Shown here one piece after another: positions 15,762-24,052 of a stretch of 64,000 nucleotides of DNA. Position 1 is the first letter of the stretch; each line of letters starts with the position of its first letter. This DNA comes from G963665545 sp963665545 (lineage in GTDB: Bacteria; Pseudomonadota; Gammaproteobacteria; Xanthomonadales; SZUA-36), in assembly GCA_963665545.2 (NCBI GenBank), contig CAXXKZ010000011.1:806001-870000 (forward strand), written 5' to 3'. The notes under the pieces were generated by a model, which was not told the origin of the DNA, did no database searches, and worked only from the letters and a program-made list of their open reading frames with translations. The translations under genes were made by a program, and so were the position numbers.

Positions 15762-17201
15762 ATGAGTGCAGTGGATTATGACACGCTGATTCCGAACAAT
15801 GTGGGCCTGTCCTCCGATGCCCGCCTCAAGCGCGCACTGGAACAATGGTACCCACAATTCATCGAATGGTGGAAATCTGTCGGGCCGGACGGCTTCCAGG
15901 ATAGCGAAGTCTATCTGCGCACTGCAGTTAACGTCGATCCCGCTGGCTGGGCCAAATTCGGCTTCGTCAAAATGCCCGACTATCGCTGGGGAATTCTCCT
16001 CAGCCCCAAGGAAGAGGGCAGGAAAATCGCCTTTGGTCAGCACCAAGGTGAGCCGGTGTGGCAGGAGGTACCTGGCGAGTACCGGGCCATGCTGCGCCGC
16101 CTGATCGTTATTCAGGGCGATACCGAACCCGCTTCGGTGGAACAGCAGCGCTATCTGGGTGCCACCGCGCCCTCGCTGTACGACATGCGTAACCTCTTCC
16201 AGGTCAATGTCGAGGAGGGCCGGCATCTGTGGGCGATGGTCTACCTGCTGCAAAAATACTTTGGGCGTAACGGCCGCGAGGAAGCCGAAGCGCTGTTGCA
16301 ACGCCGTTCCGGTGATGCCGACAGGCCGCGGATTCTGGGCGCTTTCAATGAGGAAACCCCGGATTGGTTGTCGTTCTTTATGTTCACGACTTTTACCGAC
16401 CGTGACGGCAAGATGCAGCTTGAGTCGCTCGCCAACTCCGGATTCGATCCGCTGGCCCGAACGACCCGCTTCATGCTGACAGAGGAAGGACACCACATGC
16501 TGGTCGGCCGCACCGGGGTTGCCCGGGTCGTGCAACGAACCAGCGAGTTCATGGCCGAGCGGGGTATCAGCGACACCCTGGATATCGGCGCGGTGCGCGA
16601 ACACGGCATCATCGACCTGCCGACGATCCAGAACAAAATCAATTTTCATTTCTCGGTCACGCTGGATCTGTTTGGCGCTGAGTTGTCCACCAACGCGGCC
16701 AACGCCTTCAACGCCAGCATCAAGGGCCGCTTCGGCGAACCCCGAATCAAGGATGACCACCAGTTGCACAATGACACCTATCCAGTGGAACAGGTGGTTG
16801 ACGGCGTTCTCAAATCGGTCGAAATGCCGGCCATCAGCGCCATCAATGCGCGTTTGTGCGACGACTATATCAAAGAGTGCGCCGGTATCGTCACCAGTTG
16901 GAACCGCATCATTGCAGACCAGGGCATTGATTTTAAACTGAGCCTGCCGCATCGTGGTTTCAATCGCCGCGTCGGCGAATTCAGCGAAGTCTGTGTCAGC
17001 CCAACGGGCGAACTGATGTCGGAATCAGAGTGGACTCGGGTCAGCAGCGAATGGCTACCCTCTGATGATGATGATGATTACATACTCTCGCTGATGAAAC
17101 CGGAACACCAGCCGGGCAGCTATGCCAACTGGATTGCGGCGCCGAAAGCCGGTATAGACGGCAAGCCGGGGGATTTCGAGTATGTTCGCATCGCTGCCTG
17201 A
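15762..17201 (+). CDS. boxB: Benzoyl-CoA 2,3-epoxidase, oxygenase subunit BoxB
   Basis: A 479-residue di-iron oxygenase that adds one oxygen atom to benzoyl-CoA as a 2,3-epoxide. Ferritin-like iron ligands are visible: V-E-E-G-R-H near residue 150 and E-E-G-H-H-M near residue 242. ATG 15762 has AGAGG eight bases upstream and lies just after the boxC stop, so the two are coupled. BoxB needs electrons from NADPH through BoxA. No boxA is in the window. The putidaredoxin-type ferredoxin at 12.7 kb is the only nearby small electron carrier, though this pairing is only a guess. Confidence 0.95.
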   Translation: MSAVDYDTLIPNNVGLSSDARLKRALEQWYPQFIEWWKSVGPDGFQDSEVYLRTAVNVDPAGWAKFGFVKMPDYRWGILLSPKEEGRKIAFGQHQGEPVWQEVPGEYRAMLRRLIVIQGDTEPASVEQQRYLGATAPSLYDMRNLFQVNVEEGRHLWAMVYLLQKYFGRNGREEAEALLQRRSGDADRPRILGAFNEETPDWLSFFMFTTFTDRDGKMQLESLANSGFDPLARTTRFMLTEEGHHMLVGRTGVARVVQRTSEFMAERGISDTLDIGAVREHGIIDLPTIQNKINFHFSVTLDLFGAELSTNAANAFNASIKGRFGEPRIKDDHQLHNDTYPVEQVVDGVLKSVEMPAISAINARLCDDYIKECAGIVTSWNRIIADQGIDFKLSLPHRGFNRRVGEFSEVCVSPTGELMSESEWTRVSSEWLPSDDDDDYILSLMKPEHQPGSYANWIAAPKAGIDGKPGDFEYVRIAA

Positions 17202-17219
17202 AACTGAGGATCTCCGGTC

Positions 17220-17681
17220 ATGAGCCAAGCCGACTTCGAAAACCAGGTCATTTCCGTGACCGAGACAATCTCCGGGCAGACACTGGATGGCGCCCTGCAG
17301 GATGATCTGAACGCGCGCTTTCCCGCCAACGGGGAAGCGTTTCAGTCACTGGCAAACGCCTGCCGCAAGGGAATTTCCGAGGGCTGGTTGTGCAGCCACG
17401 AACACGGTGGCATCAAATTCGGCAGAATCATCAAGCCAGGCCCCAGGACACATGATTTCTCGGTAGATGTCGTACTGATGGAAGATATCGCCGGCCCTCA
17501 CCATGGCCACCCCAATGGCGAGATCGATATGATTATTCCCGAAACCAAAGGTGCACAATTCGATGGCGTTGGTTCAGGTTGGCTGGTTTGCCCACCTGGC
17601 TCCGCACACCGGCCAACGGTCAGCGGAGGCCGGGCCATCATCCTCTATCTGCTGCCAGGTGGGGCAATCGAATTTACTTAG
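17220..17681 (+). CDS. DUF4863 family protein of the box cluster
   Basis: A 153-residue cupin-like protein recognised as the small DUF4863 family member often found beside boxB and boxC. Cupin-style features are a histidine-rich block, G-P-H-H-G-H-P-N-G-E-I-D, in the middle and a glycine-rich strand pattern after it. No biochemical role is established. An accessory or thioesterase-like function in benzoyl-CoA degradation is possible. The ATG at 17220 has GAGGA nine bases upstream and follows boxB by 18 bases. Its end overlaps by eight bases the end of the converging dehalogenase gene. Confidence 0.75.
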   Translation: MSQADFENQVISVTETISGQTLDGALQDDLNARFPANGEAFQSLANACRKGISEGWLCSHEHGGIKFGRIIKPGPRTHDFSVDVVLMEDIAGPHHGHPNGEIDMIIPETKGAQFDGVGSGWLVCPPGSAHRPTVSGGRAIILYLLPGGAIEFT

Positions 17682-17952
17682 GGCGATTGTTGCTGCCATA
17701 TACAGACGGTTTCTCGTTCACCCCCCTGGGACCATTCGCATGTGGGGCGGTTGCGGTGTAATTCGCCAGGGCAGGTTCGCCACTGCGCTTGCGGGCCGCG
17801 GCGGCGGCGGGTGTTTCCAAGTCACGCGCTGCTGACACCGCTGCTTTTCGGTCCACCAGTTGTATGTTCAGGTCATTGAGCACCGGCATGGCGTTGGCAG
17901 GGTAATAGGTAATTTTTTGCTTTGCCGGATCCAGCTTGCGGCCCAGATTCAA
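17674..17952 (-). pseudogene. Reductive dehalogenase, C-terminal tail after an in-frame amber codon
   Basis: A 92-codon stretch in the same frame as the catalytic fragment, separated from it only by TAG at 17959-17961 and two sense codons. Its sequence, with K-I-T-Y-Y-P-A-N-A-M-P and a proline/alanine-rich end, looks like the normal tail of cytoplasmic catabolic reductive dehalogenases. The frame stays open to 17674. TAG could be a C-to-T nonsense change of a CAG glutamine codon, a read-through site, or an error. It is not an independent gene: it has no ATG and no ribosome site. Confidence 0.65.
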
Positions 17953-17958
17953 TTCCCG

Positions 17959-19101
17959 CTAATTGACCCCTTTGACCGGGTCGACGCAAACGCCGTCCAG
18001 CACTTCCATGTCAAACCACCATTTCTTCACCGGATTGCGCGTGCCATATCCGAGATAGTCATCGAGCTTGACCGCGATCGGCACCAGCAGTGGCTTCAGC
18101 AACGGTGTATTGATGCCACACCAACAAGCGATACGTTGCAGCCGGGGGGCATCGGTATTAATGACTTTGTTCAAGGGGCAGGTCTTCATGCAACGCCCGC
18201 AGGCGGAGCCGCGGGCATTGGTCAGGCGATAGCGCGCACAGCGCTCGGCGTCCGGCTTCCACATTTCGTAGCCATTGAACATCACCTTCTCACCCCAGGA
18301 AATTGCATCACAGGGGCACTCACGTGCGCATTTCGTGCAGTTGCCGCAGAAATACTGCAACCCAAAATCGATGGGTTTGTCGACCGCCAGGGGCATATCC
18401 GTGGTCAGCACCACCGTCTTGAGGCGTGGGCCGACAAAGGGATTAAGCACCAGCTCGCCAATCCGCGACAGCTCCCCCAGGCCTGCCCATAGCATCAGTG
18501 GAATCTGCAGGACATCGCTGTCCACATTGGTTTGGGCACGTGCTGGAAATCCCAGCTGCCGCAATGTGTCGGCCATCACGCCGGCAATTTCGGCCCCGCG
18601 CAAATAGGCGCGCATGGACTGTGTGCCCGAAATCCAGTCGTCGCCGGAGGCCCCCTCCATGGTGTCAAATTCCTGATCGATCAGCATCACCACGGCATAC
18701 TTATGCTTGATCTCGATGGGCTCGCCGCCGGCGCCGTGGGAGTACCAGGCATAATCGGGCACTTCACAAATTCCGGTCACATCTGAGCCGAGCAGGTAGG
18801 AGAGAGACTTCAAGGCCCGGCTATTGGCCTCCGGGTCGGCATAGCTGTTCTTGTCGGCGGCGGCATTCAGCGGGCCGTCCTGCAACGGCACCATGGAACG
18901 TATTGACGGCATCATGCCGGCCGTGTGGGGCTGTTTGAAGGCGAATCGATGACGCTCCCGCTGCGCCTTGGCCCCGAGGTCACCGCGCAGCGCCCGGTCA
19001 AAAAAAGCTGCCCGCTTGGAAACCCTGGGGACTTCGTCATCCAGGATCAGGGTGGTGGGGCGATCTACCCGCTTGACGGTCTCCATTGGATAGTCGCCCA
19101 A
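17959..19101 (-). pseudogene. Catabolic reductive dehalogenase, catalytic and iron-sulfur part
   Basis: Corrinoid-dependent, non-respiratory reductive dehalogenase of the BhbA/NpRdhA type, with no Tat signal or membrane anchor. Known relatives remove bromine or chlorine from halogenated 4-hydroxybenzoates. This fragment has the E-G-A-S-G-D-D-W-I-S-G segment and Q-T-N-V-D-S-D of the corrinoid/active-site domain. Two [4Fe-4S] clusters follow: C-G-N-C-T-K-C-A-R-E-C-P and C-G-R-C-M-K-T-C-P. Homologous coding continues upstream to about 19178 (G-Y-W-F-G-I-N-G-A-T, then N-R-R-A-R-R), where the frame shifts. It ends at the amber codon. All catalytic cysteines are present, so decay looks recent, if real. 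Confidence 0.8.
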
Positions 19102-19153
19102 ATGGGTATCGCGTCTCGCGCGGCGATTGCGTTCACGCCCGGAAGTGGCGCCA

Positions 19154-19891
19154 TTAATGCCGAACCAGTATCCCAGGCCGGTCGATTTCGCTGCGCTCGA
19201 TGCCAGAGGTAAAATCCGGCTCCAGGGCGTAATCCGTGGTCACTACAGCCAGAGAAAACCCATCGACAAATGGATTTCGCAATTCCCCCGGTTTCTCTCC
19301 GCGTAGGGCCAATCCGGCCAGCACCGCCAGCCGCTGCGGGTCGACCGAACCGGCGCCCATGACATGTGGCTCCGCCGACCAGCCCAATTGAGAGATATGT
19401 CCCGCCAGGCACACGGCAATACCGCCGATTCGGCTATCTGCGGCTTCGACAATGGCCGGCTCGATCCATGCGCGGGCTGGATTGTTCGATTCCGGGATGC
19501 GGCCGTGGGCCAACAAAAGAACGACAGCAACCTCGTGGTCAAATGGCCGGCTATCGAGGCACCACGCATTTTCCGGTATGCGGCAAATCCCTACTTGCGT
19601 GGCGTTCATGAAATAAGAGTAACCCTTGACGTCGATCATGCGGCGATGCGGATCGTCCGGCACGGGCGCTTTTGCCGGCGCCGGTTTGCGCAGCGCATTT
19701 TCGACGTAAATACCCAGATAGTCCCGCAGTGATCTGGCCAGCGGGCCCTGCGGTGGTGGGGACTTGGCGGGTGGACCAACGGGAGCGCGACGGGACTCAA
19801 TTTCGACAATGCCGGGGTCCCGTGGCAGGACTTCCAGAGGATAGGTGCCCAGATGATAAGGCCTGGCATCGGACTTACTACGCAATAACAT
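19154..19891 (-). pseudogene. Reductive dehalogenase, N-terminal corrinoid-domain part
   Basis: 245-residue open frame carrying the first third of the same dehalogenase. It opens with M-L-L-R-S-K-S-D-A-R-P-Y-H-L-G and includes a region resembling the vestigial cobalamin-reductase-like domain (V-G-I-C-R-I-P-E near residue 100). The frame leaves homology at about 19174-19183 and stops at 19154. Dropping one C of the CC pair in GACCGGCCTGGG joins it smoothly to the next fragment (R-L-G-Y-W-F-G). The gene starts 115 bases from the divergent MarR gene, with a 19-base palindrome between. Together the three pieces span 17674-19891, about 740 codons. Confidence 0.8.
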
Positions 19892-19943
19892 GATCAGCCT
19901 CGCTTATTTACCATCATCCAATGATTATACGCTTCTTGTTGAT

Positions 19944-19962
19944 TTGTAAGGTTTCCTTACAA
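19944..19962. promoter_or_regulatory. Perfect inverted repeat between dehalogenase and marR, probable MarR operator
   Basis: TTGTAAGG-TTT-CCTTACAA, perfect 8-base arms around three bases, in the 115-base gap between the divergent dehalogenase (start 19891) and marR (start 20007). A near-identical site stands upstream of hcrC at 24670-24694. Size and placement fit a MarR dimer site controlling its own gene, the dehalogenase and the hcr operon. Confidence 0.7.
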
Positions 19963-20006
19963 TATGCAGTACACTTGGCTTCGGACACTCGGCAGGACCA
20001 TCAAGC

Positions 20007-20504
20007 ATGTCACAAGCAGGAAAACGGAAGTCCGAAAACACTCAATCAACCGGCAGCGGCACCGCGACTATTGATGAATTGGACCCGGGGCTTCTCAACC
20101 ACCTGCTCGGGTATCAACTCCGCAGGGCGCAAGGCGCTGTATTTCAACATTTCGCCAGGACACTCAGCCACCGGGAAATTACCCCGGGTCAACTGGGTCT
20201 GCTGGTGCTCATCGCGCGAAATCCCGGGGTCAGCCAGACACGCCTTGCTCGCGAAGTGGGTGTGGAACGCTCAACACTGGGAGAATTCATCGATCGCTTT
20301 GTTGCCAAAGAGCTGGTGGAACGCCGCCAGGTGCCTACCGACAGGCGCATGTACGCCATCCACCTGACCCCGGATGGCGAGCGGTTTCTCGAGGAAATTA
20401 CTCCGGAGATCAGTGCGCACGAGCGTGATTTTGCCAAGTCCCTGTCAAGGGCAGAACGCCAGACCCTGATGCAATTGCTCAAACGCCTGGTCATGCCGGA
20501 GTGA
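20007..20504 (+). CDS. MarR family regulator beside dehalogenase and hcr genes
   Basis: A 165-residue MarR protein. It has dimer helices at both ends, a recognition helix in S-Q-T-R-L-A-R-E-V-G-V-E-R-S-T-L-G (about residues 87-103) and a wing with D-R-R-M-Y-A. Regulators of this family in aromatic clusters usually repress until they bind an aromatic acid or its CoA thioester. It is divergent from the dehalogenase and convergent with hcrB, whose stop is seven bases away. The shared inverted repeat at its own promoter and upstream of hcrC suggests it controls both. The effector could be 4-hydroxybenzoate or 4-hydroxybenzoyl-CoA. The first 25 residues are a polar, disordered leader. Confidence 0.9.
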   Translation: MSQAGKRKSENTQSTGSGTATIDELDPGLLNHLLGYQLRRAQGAVFQHFARTLSHREITPGQLGLLVLIARNPGVSQTRLAREVGVERSTLGEFIDRFVAKELVERRQVPTDRRMYAIHLTPDGERFLEEITPEISAHERDFAKSLSRAERQTLMQLLKRLVMPE

Positions 20505-20511
20505 CGGCTAT

Positions 20512-21534
20512 CTACACCACGGTGAGCCCATGACGCGGCGGTGCACAGCGCACCGGCAGCCCTGCAATCTCATTCAACGCAGCGTGGGTGTAAGTTTGGG
20601 CCATTTTGCCGCGCCAGGCTGCGGCGAAATCGGTGTTGTCGAGCGGCGTGGCGATCTTGCGGGCCTGGCGGGCAGTTTCCACGATGAGTTCTTCACTGAG
20701 CGGCTGGCCCAACAGCGCCGTTACATCCACCGGCATGGGGCTCGAGCCCACGGCCCCAAGATAGATGGCGGCCCGCGTGACGGCATCTTGCTCATCGGTC
20801 CAGACGGCAGCTGCCACCGATAGAACGGCAAAATCAATGGAGCCCCGACGCCGCAACTTCCAGAATGCCGAATGGCAATGATCATGGTCGGACTCGGCCG
20901 GAATTAATACCTCGGTCAGAATTTCTTCGGGCTGTTTGCACAGGTAGTCGATCCCGTCGTCACGATACAGGTCGGTGACTGGAACCAAGCGGTCGCCATT
21001 CTTCCCGACCAATTTCACCCGTGCGCCCAGTGCGCAGAGAATGGGCGCTGAGTCGCTGGCCGAGTGCGCCCAGCACCTTGGCGATTTGGTAGCCACCCAA
21101 CAGATGCTGCCTTCCTCTTTGAGGCAGTAATCGATCGAACAGCGCCACTCTTCAGACTGATTGTAGTAGGTGCAGCGCGTATCCACGCACAGATTGCCAC
21201 CGAGCGTGCCCATACTGCGCAGGGGCGGCGAAGATATTGATGCCACGGCGCGCGCCAACGCAGGGAAGCGCAGCCTCAATTCTTCATTGCGGATGACCGC
21301 CGCAAGCGAAGTCGTTGCGCCGATGACCAATTCGCTACCTGCCTGTTCGATGCCACGCAATCCGGGCACCTGCATCAGGCTCACGACCGTGCCGGCGCTC
21401 TGGTGACGGCGCTTCATATTGGGCCACAGATCGGTTCCACCGGCCACCAAACGCACGTCATCGCCTGTCAGGGCGGCCACGACTTCTTCAAGCCGCCGTG
21501 GCGCCCTGAATTCAAGTGGTGGTAAGCGAAGCAC
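20512..21534 (-). CDS. hcrB: 4-hydroxybenzoyl-CoA reductase, beta (FAD/[4Fe-4S]) subunit
   Basis: A 340-residue FAD-binding subunit of the xanthine-oxidase family. Between residues 115 and 155 it carries the extra loop found only in 4-hydroxybenzoyl-CoA reductases. Cysteines at 121, 137, 145 and 154 align, shifted by one, with the [4Fe-4S] ligands I recall for the Thauera enzyme (122, 138, 146, 155). That cluster makes the reaction run reductively, removing the para-hydroxyl of 4-hydroxybenzoyl-CoA with ferredoxin electrons to give benzoyl-CoA. FAD motifs are A-G-G-T-D-L near residue 31 and G-G-N-L-C near residue 112. Start is GTG 21534, overlapping the hcrA end by 23 bases, with AGAAGG upstream. 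Confidence 0.92.
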   Translation of the reverse strand: MLRLPPLEFRAPRRLEEVVAALTGDDVRLVAGGTDLWPNMKRRHQSAGTVVSLMQVPGLRGIEQAGSELVIGATTSLAAVIRNEELRLRFPALARAVASISSPPLRSMGTLGGNLCVDTRCTYYNQSEEWRCSIDYCLKEEGSICWVATKSPRCWAHSASDSAPILCALGARVKLVGKNGDRLVPVTDLYRDDGIDYLCKQPEEILTEVLIPAESDHDHCHSAFWKLRRRGSIDFAVLSVAAAVWTDEQDAVTRAAIYLGAVGSSPMPVDVTALLGQPLSEELIVETARQARKIATPLDNTDFAAAWRGKMAQTYTHAALNEIAGLPVRCAPPRHGLTVV

Positions 21535-24052
21535 TGTCCTTCTCCTTCAGGGCCTGGTCACGATCCTTCATGGTGCCTGCGCTGGAGCCAACACCGCTGT
21601 TCCTGCGGGCTTTGGGATCGTCTGCGGCGCGTCCGTCGCCACCCTGTTCGGGTGTATCCACAATGATCGGCTCGCCAAAATCAATGTCTGGAAAAGCGGC
21701 TGGCCCGGCCCGCGCTTCCTTTCCCCTGGCGCCAGCCTGCAGGGCTTTCAAAACCAGGTCGGGATGGATGGGCACCTGGTCAACGCGTACGCCGACCGCG
21801 TCGAATATCGCGTTGGCGAGAGCCGGAATGACCGGCAACAAGGGTCCCTGGCCAACTTCCTTGGCACCAAACGGCCCGTTCTTGTCGTTGGTCTCGATCA
21901 GATAACTGGTGATCTCCGGCATGTCGTGGAAACCCGGACTCTTGTATTCGAGCATCGATGGCATTTTGTGGACCAGGGCCGAAGACAGGCGTTTGGGCAA
22001 GCGACGAAACTCCTGTTCCTCCATCATGGCCTCGCCCAATCCCATGTACACGCTACCTTCGATCTGACCAAGCACCAGCGTAGGGTTGATGGCCTTGCCG
22101 ATATCATGGGCCACCCAGACGTGCTTGACATCGTACATTCCGGTTTGCGCATCGACCTCGGTCTCGATCACGGCAGCCGTGTAGGAGTAAGTCGGCGAAG
22201 GCCCGACACCGGCGCCGCGGTAGCGGCCCGGCGCACGGGGGGGAATGTAGGAGCCGGTGGTGCCCAGCGTCCCAAAACGCGCCTCCGCCGCAATCACGGC
22301 ATCACTGAAATCCAGCCCCGCACTCGGGTCGCCGGCCTGGAACACCCGACCTTCGGCGAACACCAGGTGATTGGCCGGCACGTCCAGTTGGTCACCGACC
22401 GCCTTGGCAATCATGTCCCTTGCGCGCTCGGCCGCCTGCACCGCCGCATGGCCGACCATCAACGTCACACGCGATGAATAACTGCCCAGGTCCACCGGGG
22501 TCAGATCAGTGTCGGCCACGCACAGGCGCACGTCGGCCAGGCTGATACCCAGCACCTCGGCCACTATGGCCGCCAGCACGCTGTCAGATCCCTGCCCGAT
22601 TTCCGCCTGACCGCAGAAAACGGCCACACCGCCGCTACGGTCCAATTTGAGTTGAACACCTGATTGAGGCATGTGATTCCAGTAGATCGGCAGACCGGCG
22701 CCACAAAGGTAGGCGCCGCACGCGATACCCAGCCCCCGGCCCGCGGGCAGCTTGCCGTAACGTTCTTTCCACCCACTACCGGCGACCACCGCCTCGATGC
22801 ACTCACCCAGGCCGATTGAACCGAGCTGTAACCAGTTGGCGGTCACACTGTCCGCAGGTGCCAGGTTGCGCAGGCGCATTTCAGCCGGGTCAATTCCCAA
22901 TTTATGAGCAGCCTTGTCGAGATGGACTTCCAGGGCGAAACGGGGCTGCGGCGTACCGTGACCCCGTTTGGGCCCACAGGGTGGTTTGTTGGTAAATGCA
23001 CGCGCGGCTTCGAATCGATAGGCCGGCAAGGTGTAGGTGGTGGTCTGAAGAGCGCCCGTGTAAAACGTGCTCGCGACGCCATAACTGCCGTAACCACCGC
23101 CGTCCAGCGCCGTGCGCAGATGTTGCGCCAGCATGGCGCCGTCTTTGCTGAACCCTGTGCGTATATGCATCAATACCGGGTGACGTCCGCGATGGCAGTA
23201 GAAAACCTCCTCGCGGGTCAGCGTTGCTTTGACCGGCCGCCCGAGTTTCAGAGCCAGATAGGCGACCACGATTTCGTGGTTGAAGGGGTCAGTCTTGCCG
23301 CCGAACCCGCCGCCGACAGAGCAGGCGATAACGCGGATGCGGGAGGCCGGGAGCTGTAGCACCCGAGCGAGCACCCGGTGCACGTAATGGGGCGTCTGGG
23401 TGGCAGAATAAAGTGTGATCCGATCTTCATCCTCAGGCACAGCGACCGCTGAATGCTGCTCGATGGGCAAGTGGGTGTTGCCTTGAAAAAACACCGTGTC
23501 TTCGAGGATCAGATCAGACTGCTCAAAACCGTCCTCTACGGCACCAAACTTCAGCGAGACCTTTTTGTGAATATTGCCTTCATCGCCATAGTCGTGAATG
23601 CGGGGCTCGGGAATCTTCAGGGCGGTCCTGACGCTGTCGATGGTGGGCAATAAGTCGTAGTCCACCTTGACGGCAAGCGCAGCCGCATGAGCCTGGTCTT
23701 CGGTCAATGCGACCACCGCCGCGATGGGGTCTCCCACGAATCGTACCTTGTCGATGGCCAGGGTCTGCTCGTCCTGTGAGACCGGCAAAATGCCGTAGGG
23801 GACCGGCAACTCATCGCCCAGCAGGATGTACAGAACGCCCGGCATTTTTTCGGCCACCGTGCAGTCCACGTGTTTGATATTCGCATGCGCCGCGGTGCTG
23901 CGTACCAGCTTCACGTGCGCCATCCGCGGAAAACTCAGGTCGTCGGCAAAGCGCGTCTGACCCGTCACTTTGGCGCGTGCGTCTACTCGTCGAAACGGCT
24001 TTCCGAGCAGTTCGAACCGCTTTTGGCCAATTCGGCTCTGGTGCGCGCTCAT
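21512..24052 (-). CDS. hcrA: 4-hydroxybenzoyl-CoA reductase, alpha (molybdopterin) subunit
   Basis: An 846-residue molybdenum-cofactor subunit. It has the G-G-G-F-G-G-K loop near residue 259, G-Q-A-E-I-G-Q-G-S-D near residue 485, and the C-terminal G-A-K-E-V-G-Q-G-P-L block near residue 735. In most family members the residue after V-G in that block is the active-site glutamate. Here the codon at 21848-21850 is CAG, glutamine. Compared with about 770 residues in characterised enzymes, it has an acidic, repetitive tail of about 70 residues. Its ATG overlaps the hcrC stop as ATGA. It forms the alpha2-beta2-gamma2 enzyme with HcrB and HcrC. Confidence 0.9.
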   Translation of the reverse strand: MSAHQSRIGQKRFELLGKPFRRVDARAKVTGQTRFADDLSFPRMAHVKLVRSTAAHANIKHVDCTVAEKMPGVLYILLGDELPVPYGILPVSQDEQTLAIDKVRFVGDPIAAVVALTEDQAHAAALAVKVDYDLLPTIDSVRTALKIPEPRIHDYGDEGNIHKKVSLKFGAVEDGFEQSDLILEDTVFFQGNTHLPIEQHSAVAVPEDEDRITLYSATQTPHYVHRVLARVLQLPASRIRVIACSVGGGFGGKTDPFNHEIVVAYLALKLGRPVKATLTREEVFYCHRGRHPVLMHIRTGFSKDGAMLAQHLRTALDGGGYGSYGVASTFYTGALQTTTYTLPAYRFEAARAFTNKPPCGPKRGHGTPQPRFALEVHLDKAAHKLGIDPAEMRLRNLAPADSVTANWLQLGSIGLGECIEAVVAGSGWKERYGKLPAGRGLGIACGAYLCGAGLPIYWNHMPQSGVQLKLDRSGGVAVFCGQAEIGQGSDSVLAAIVAEVLGISLADVRLCVADTDLTPVDLGSYSSRVTLMVGHAAVQAAERARDMIAKAVGDQLDVPANHLVFAEGRVFQAGDPSAGLDFSDAVIAAEARFGTLGTTGSYIPPRAPGRYRGAGVGPSPTYSYTAAVIETEVDAQTGMYDVKHVWVAHDIGKAINPTLVLGQIEGSVYMGLGEAMMEEQEFRRLPKRLSSALVHKMPSMLEYKSPGFHDMPEITSYLIETNDKNGPFGAKEVGQGPLLPVIPALANAIFDAVGVRVDQVPIHPDLVLKALQAGARGKEARAGPAAFPDIDFGEPIIVDTPEQGGDGRAADDPKARRNSGVGSSAGTMKDRDQALKEKDSASLTTT

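Noticed and set aside
15714..16952. 412-codon open frame antisense to boxB
   Set aside because: boxB is certain from di-iron motifs and operon context. The antisense frame has no recognisable family.
20960..21200. Short minus-strand frames within hcrB's cysteine loop
   Set aside because: Considered as a frameshift in hcrB, but the hcrB frame is continuous and all four cluster cysteines are in place.
21419..22477. 352-codon open frame antisense to hcrA and hcrB
   Set aside because: It crosses the hcrA/hcrB overlap and has no motif. It is a shadow of molybdopterin-subunit codons.
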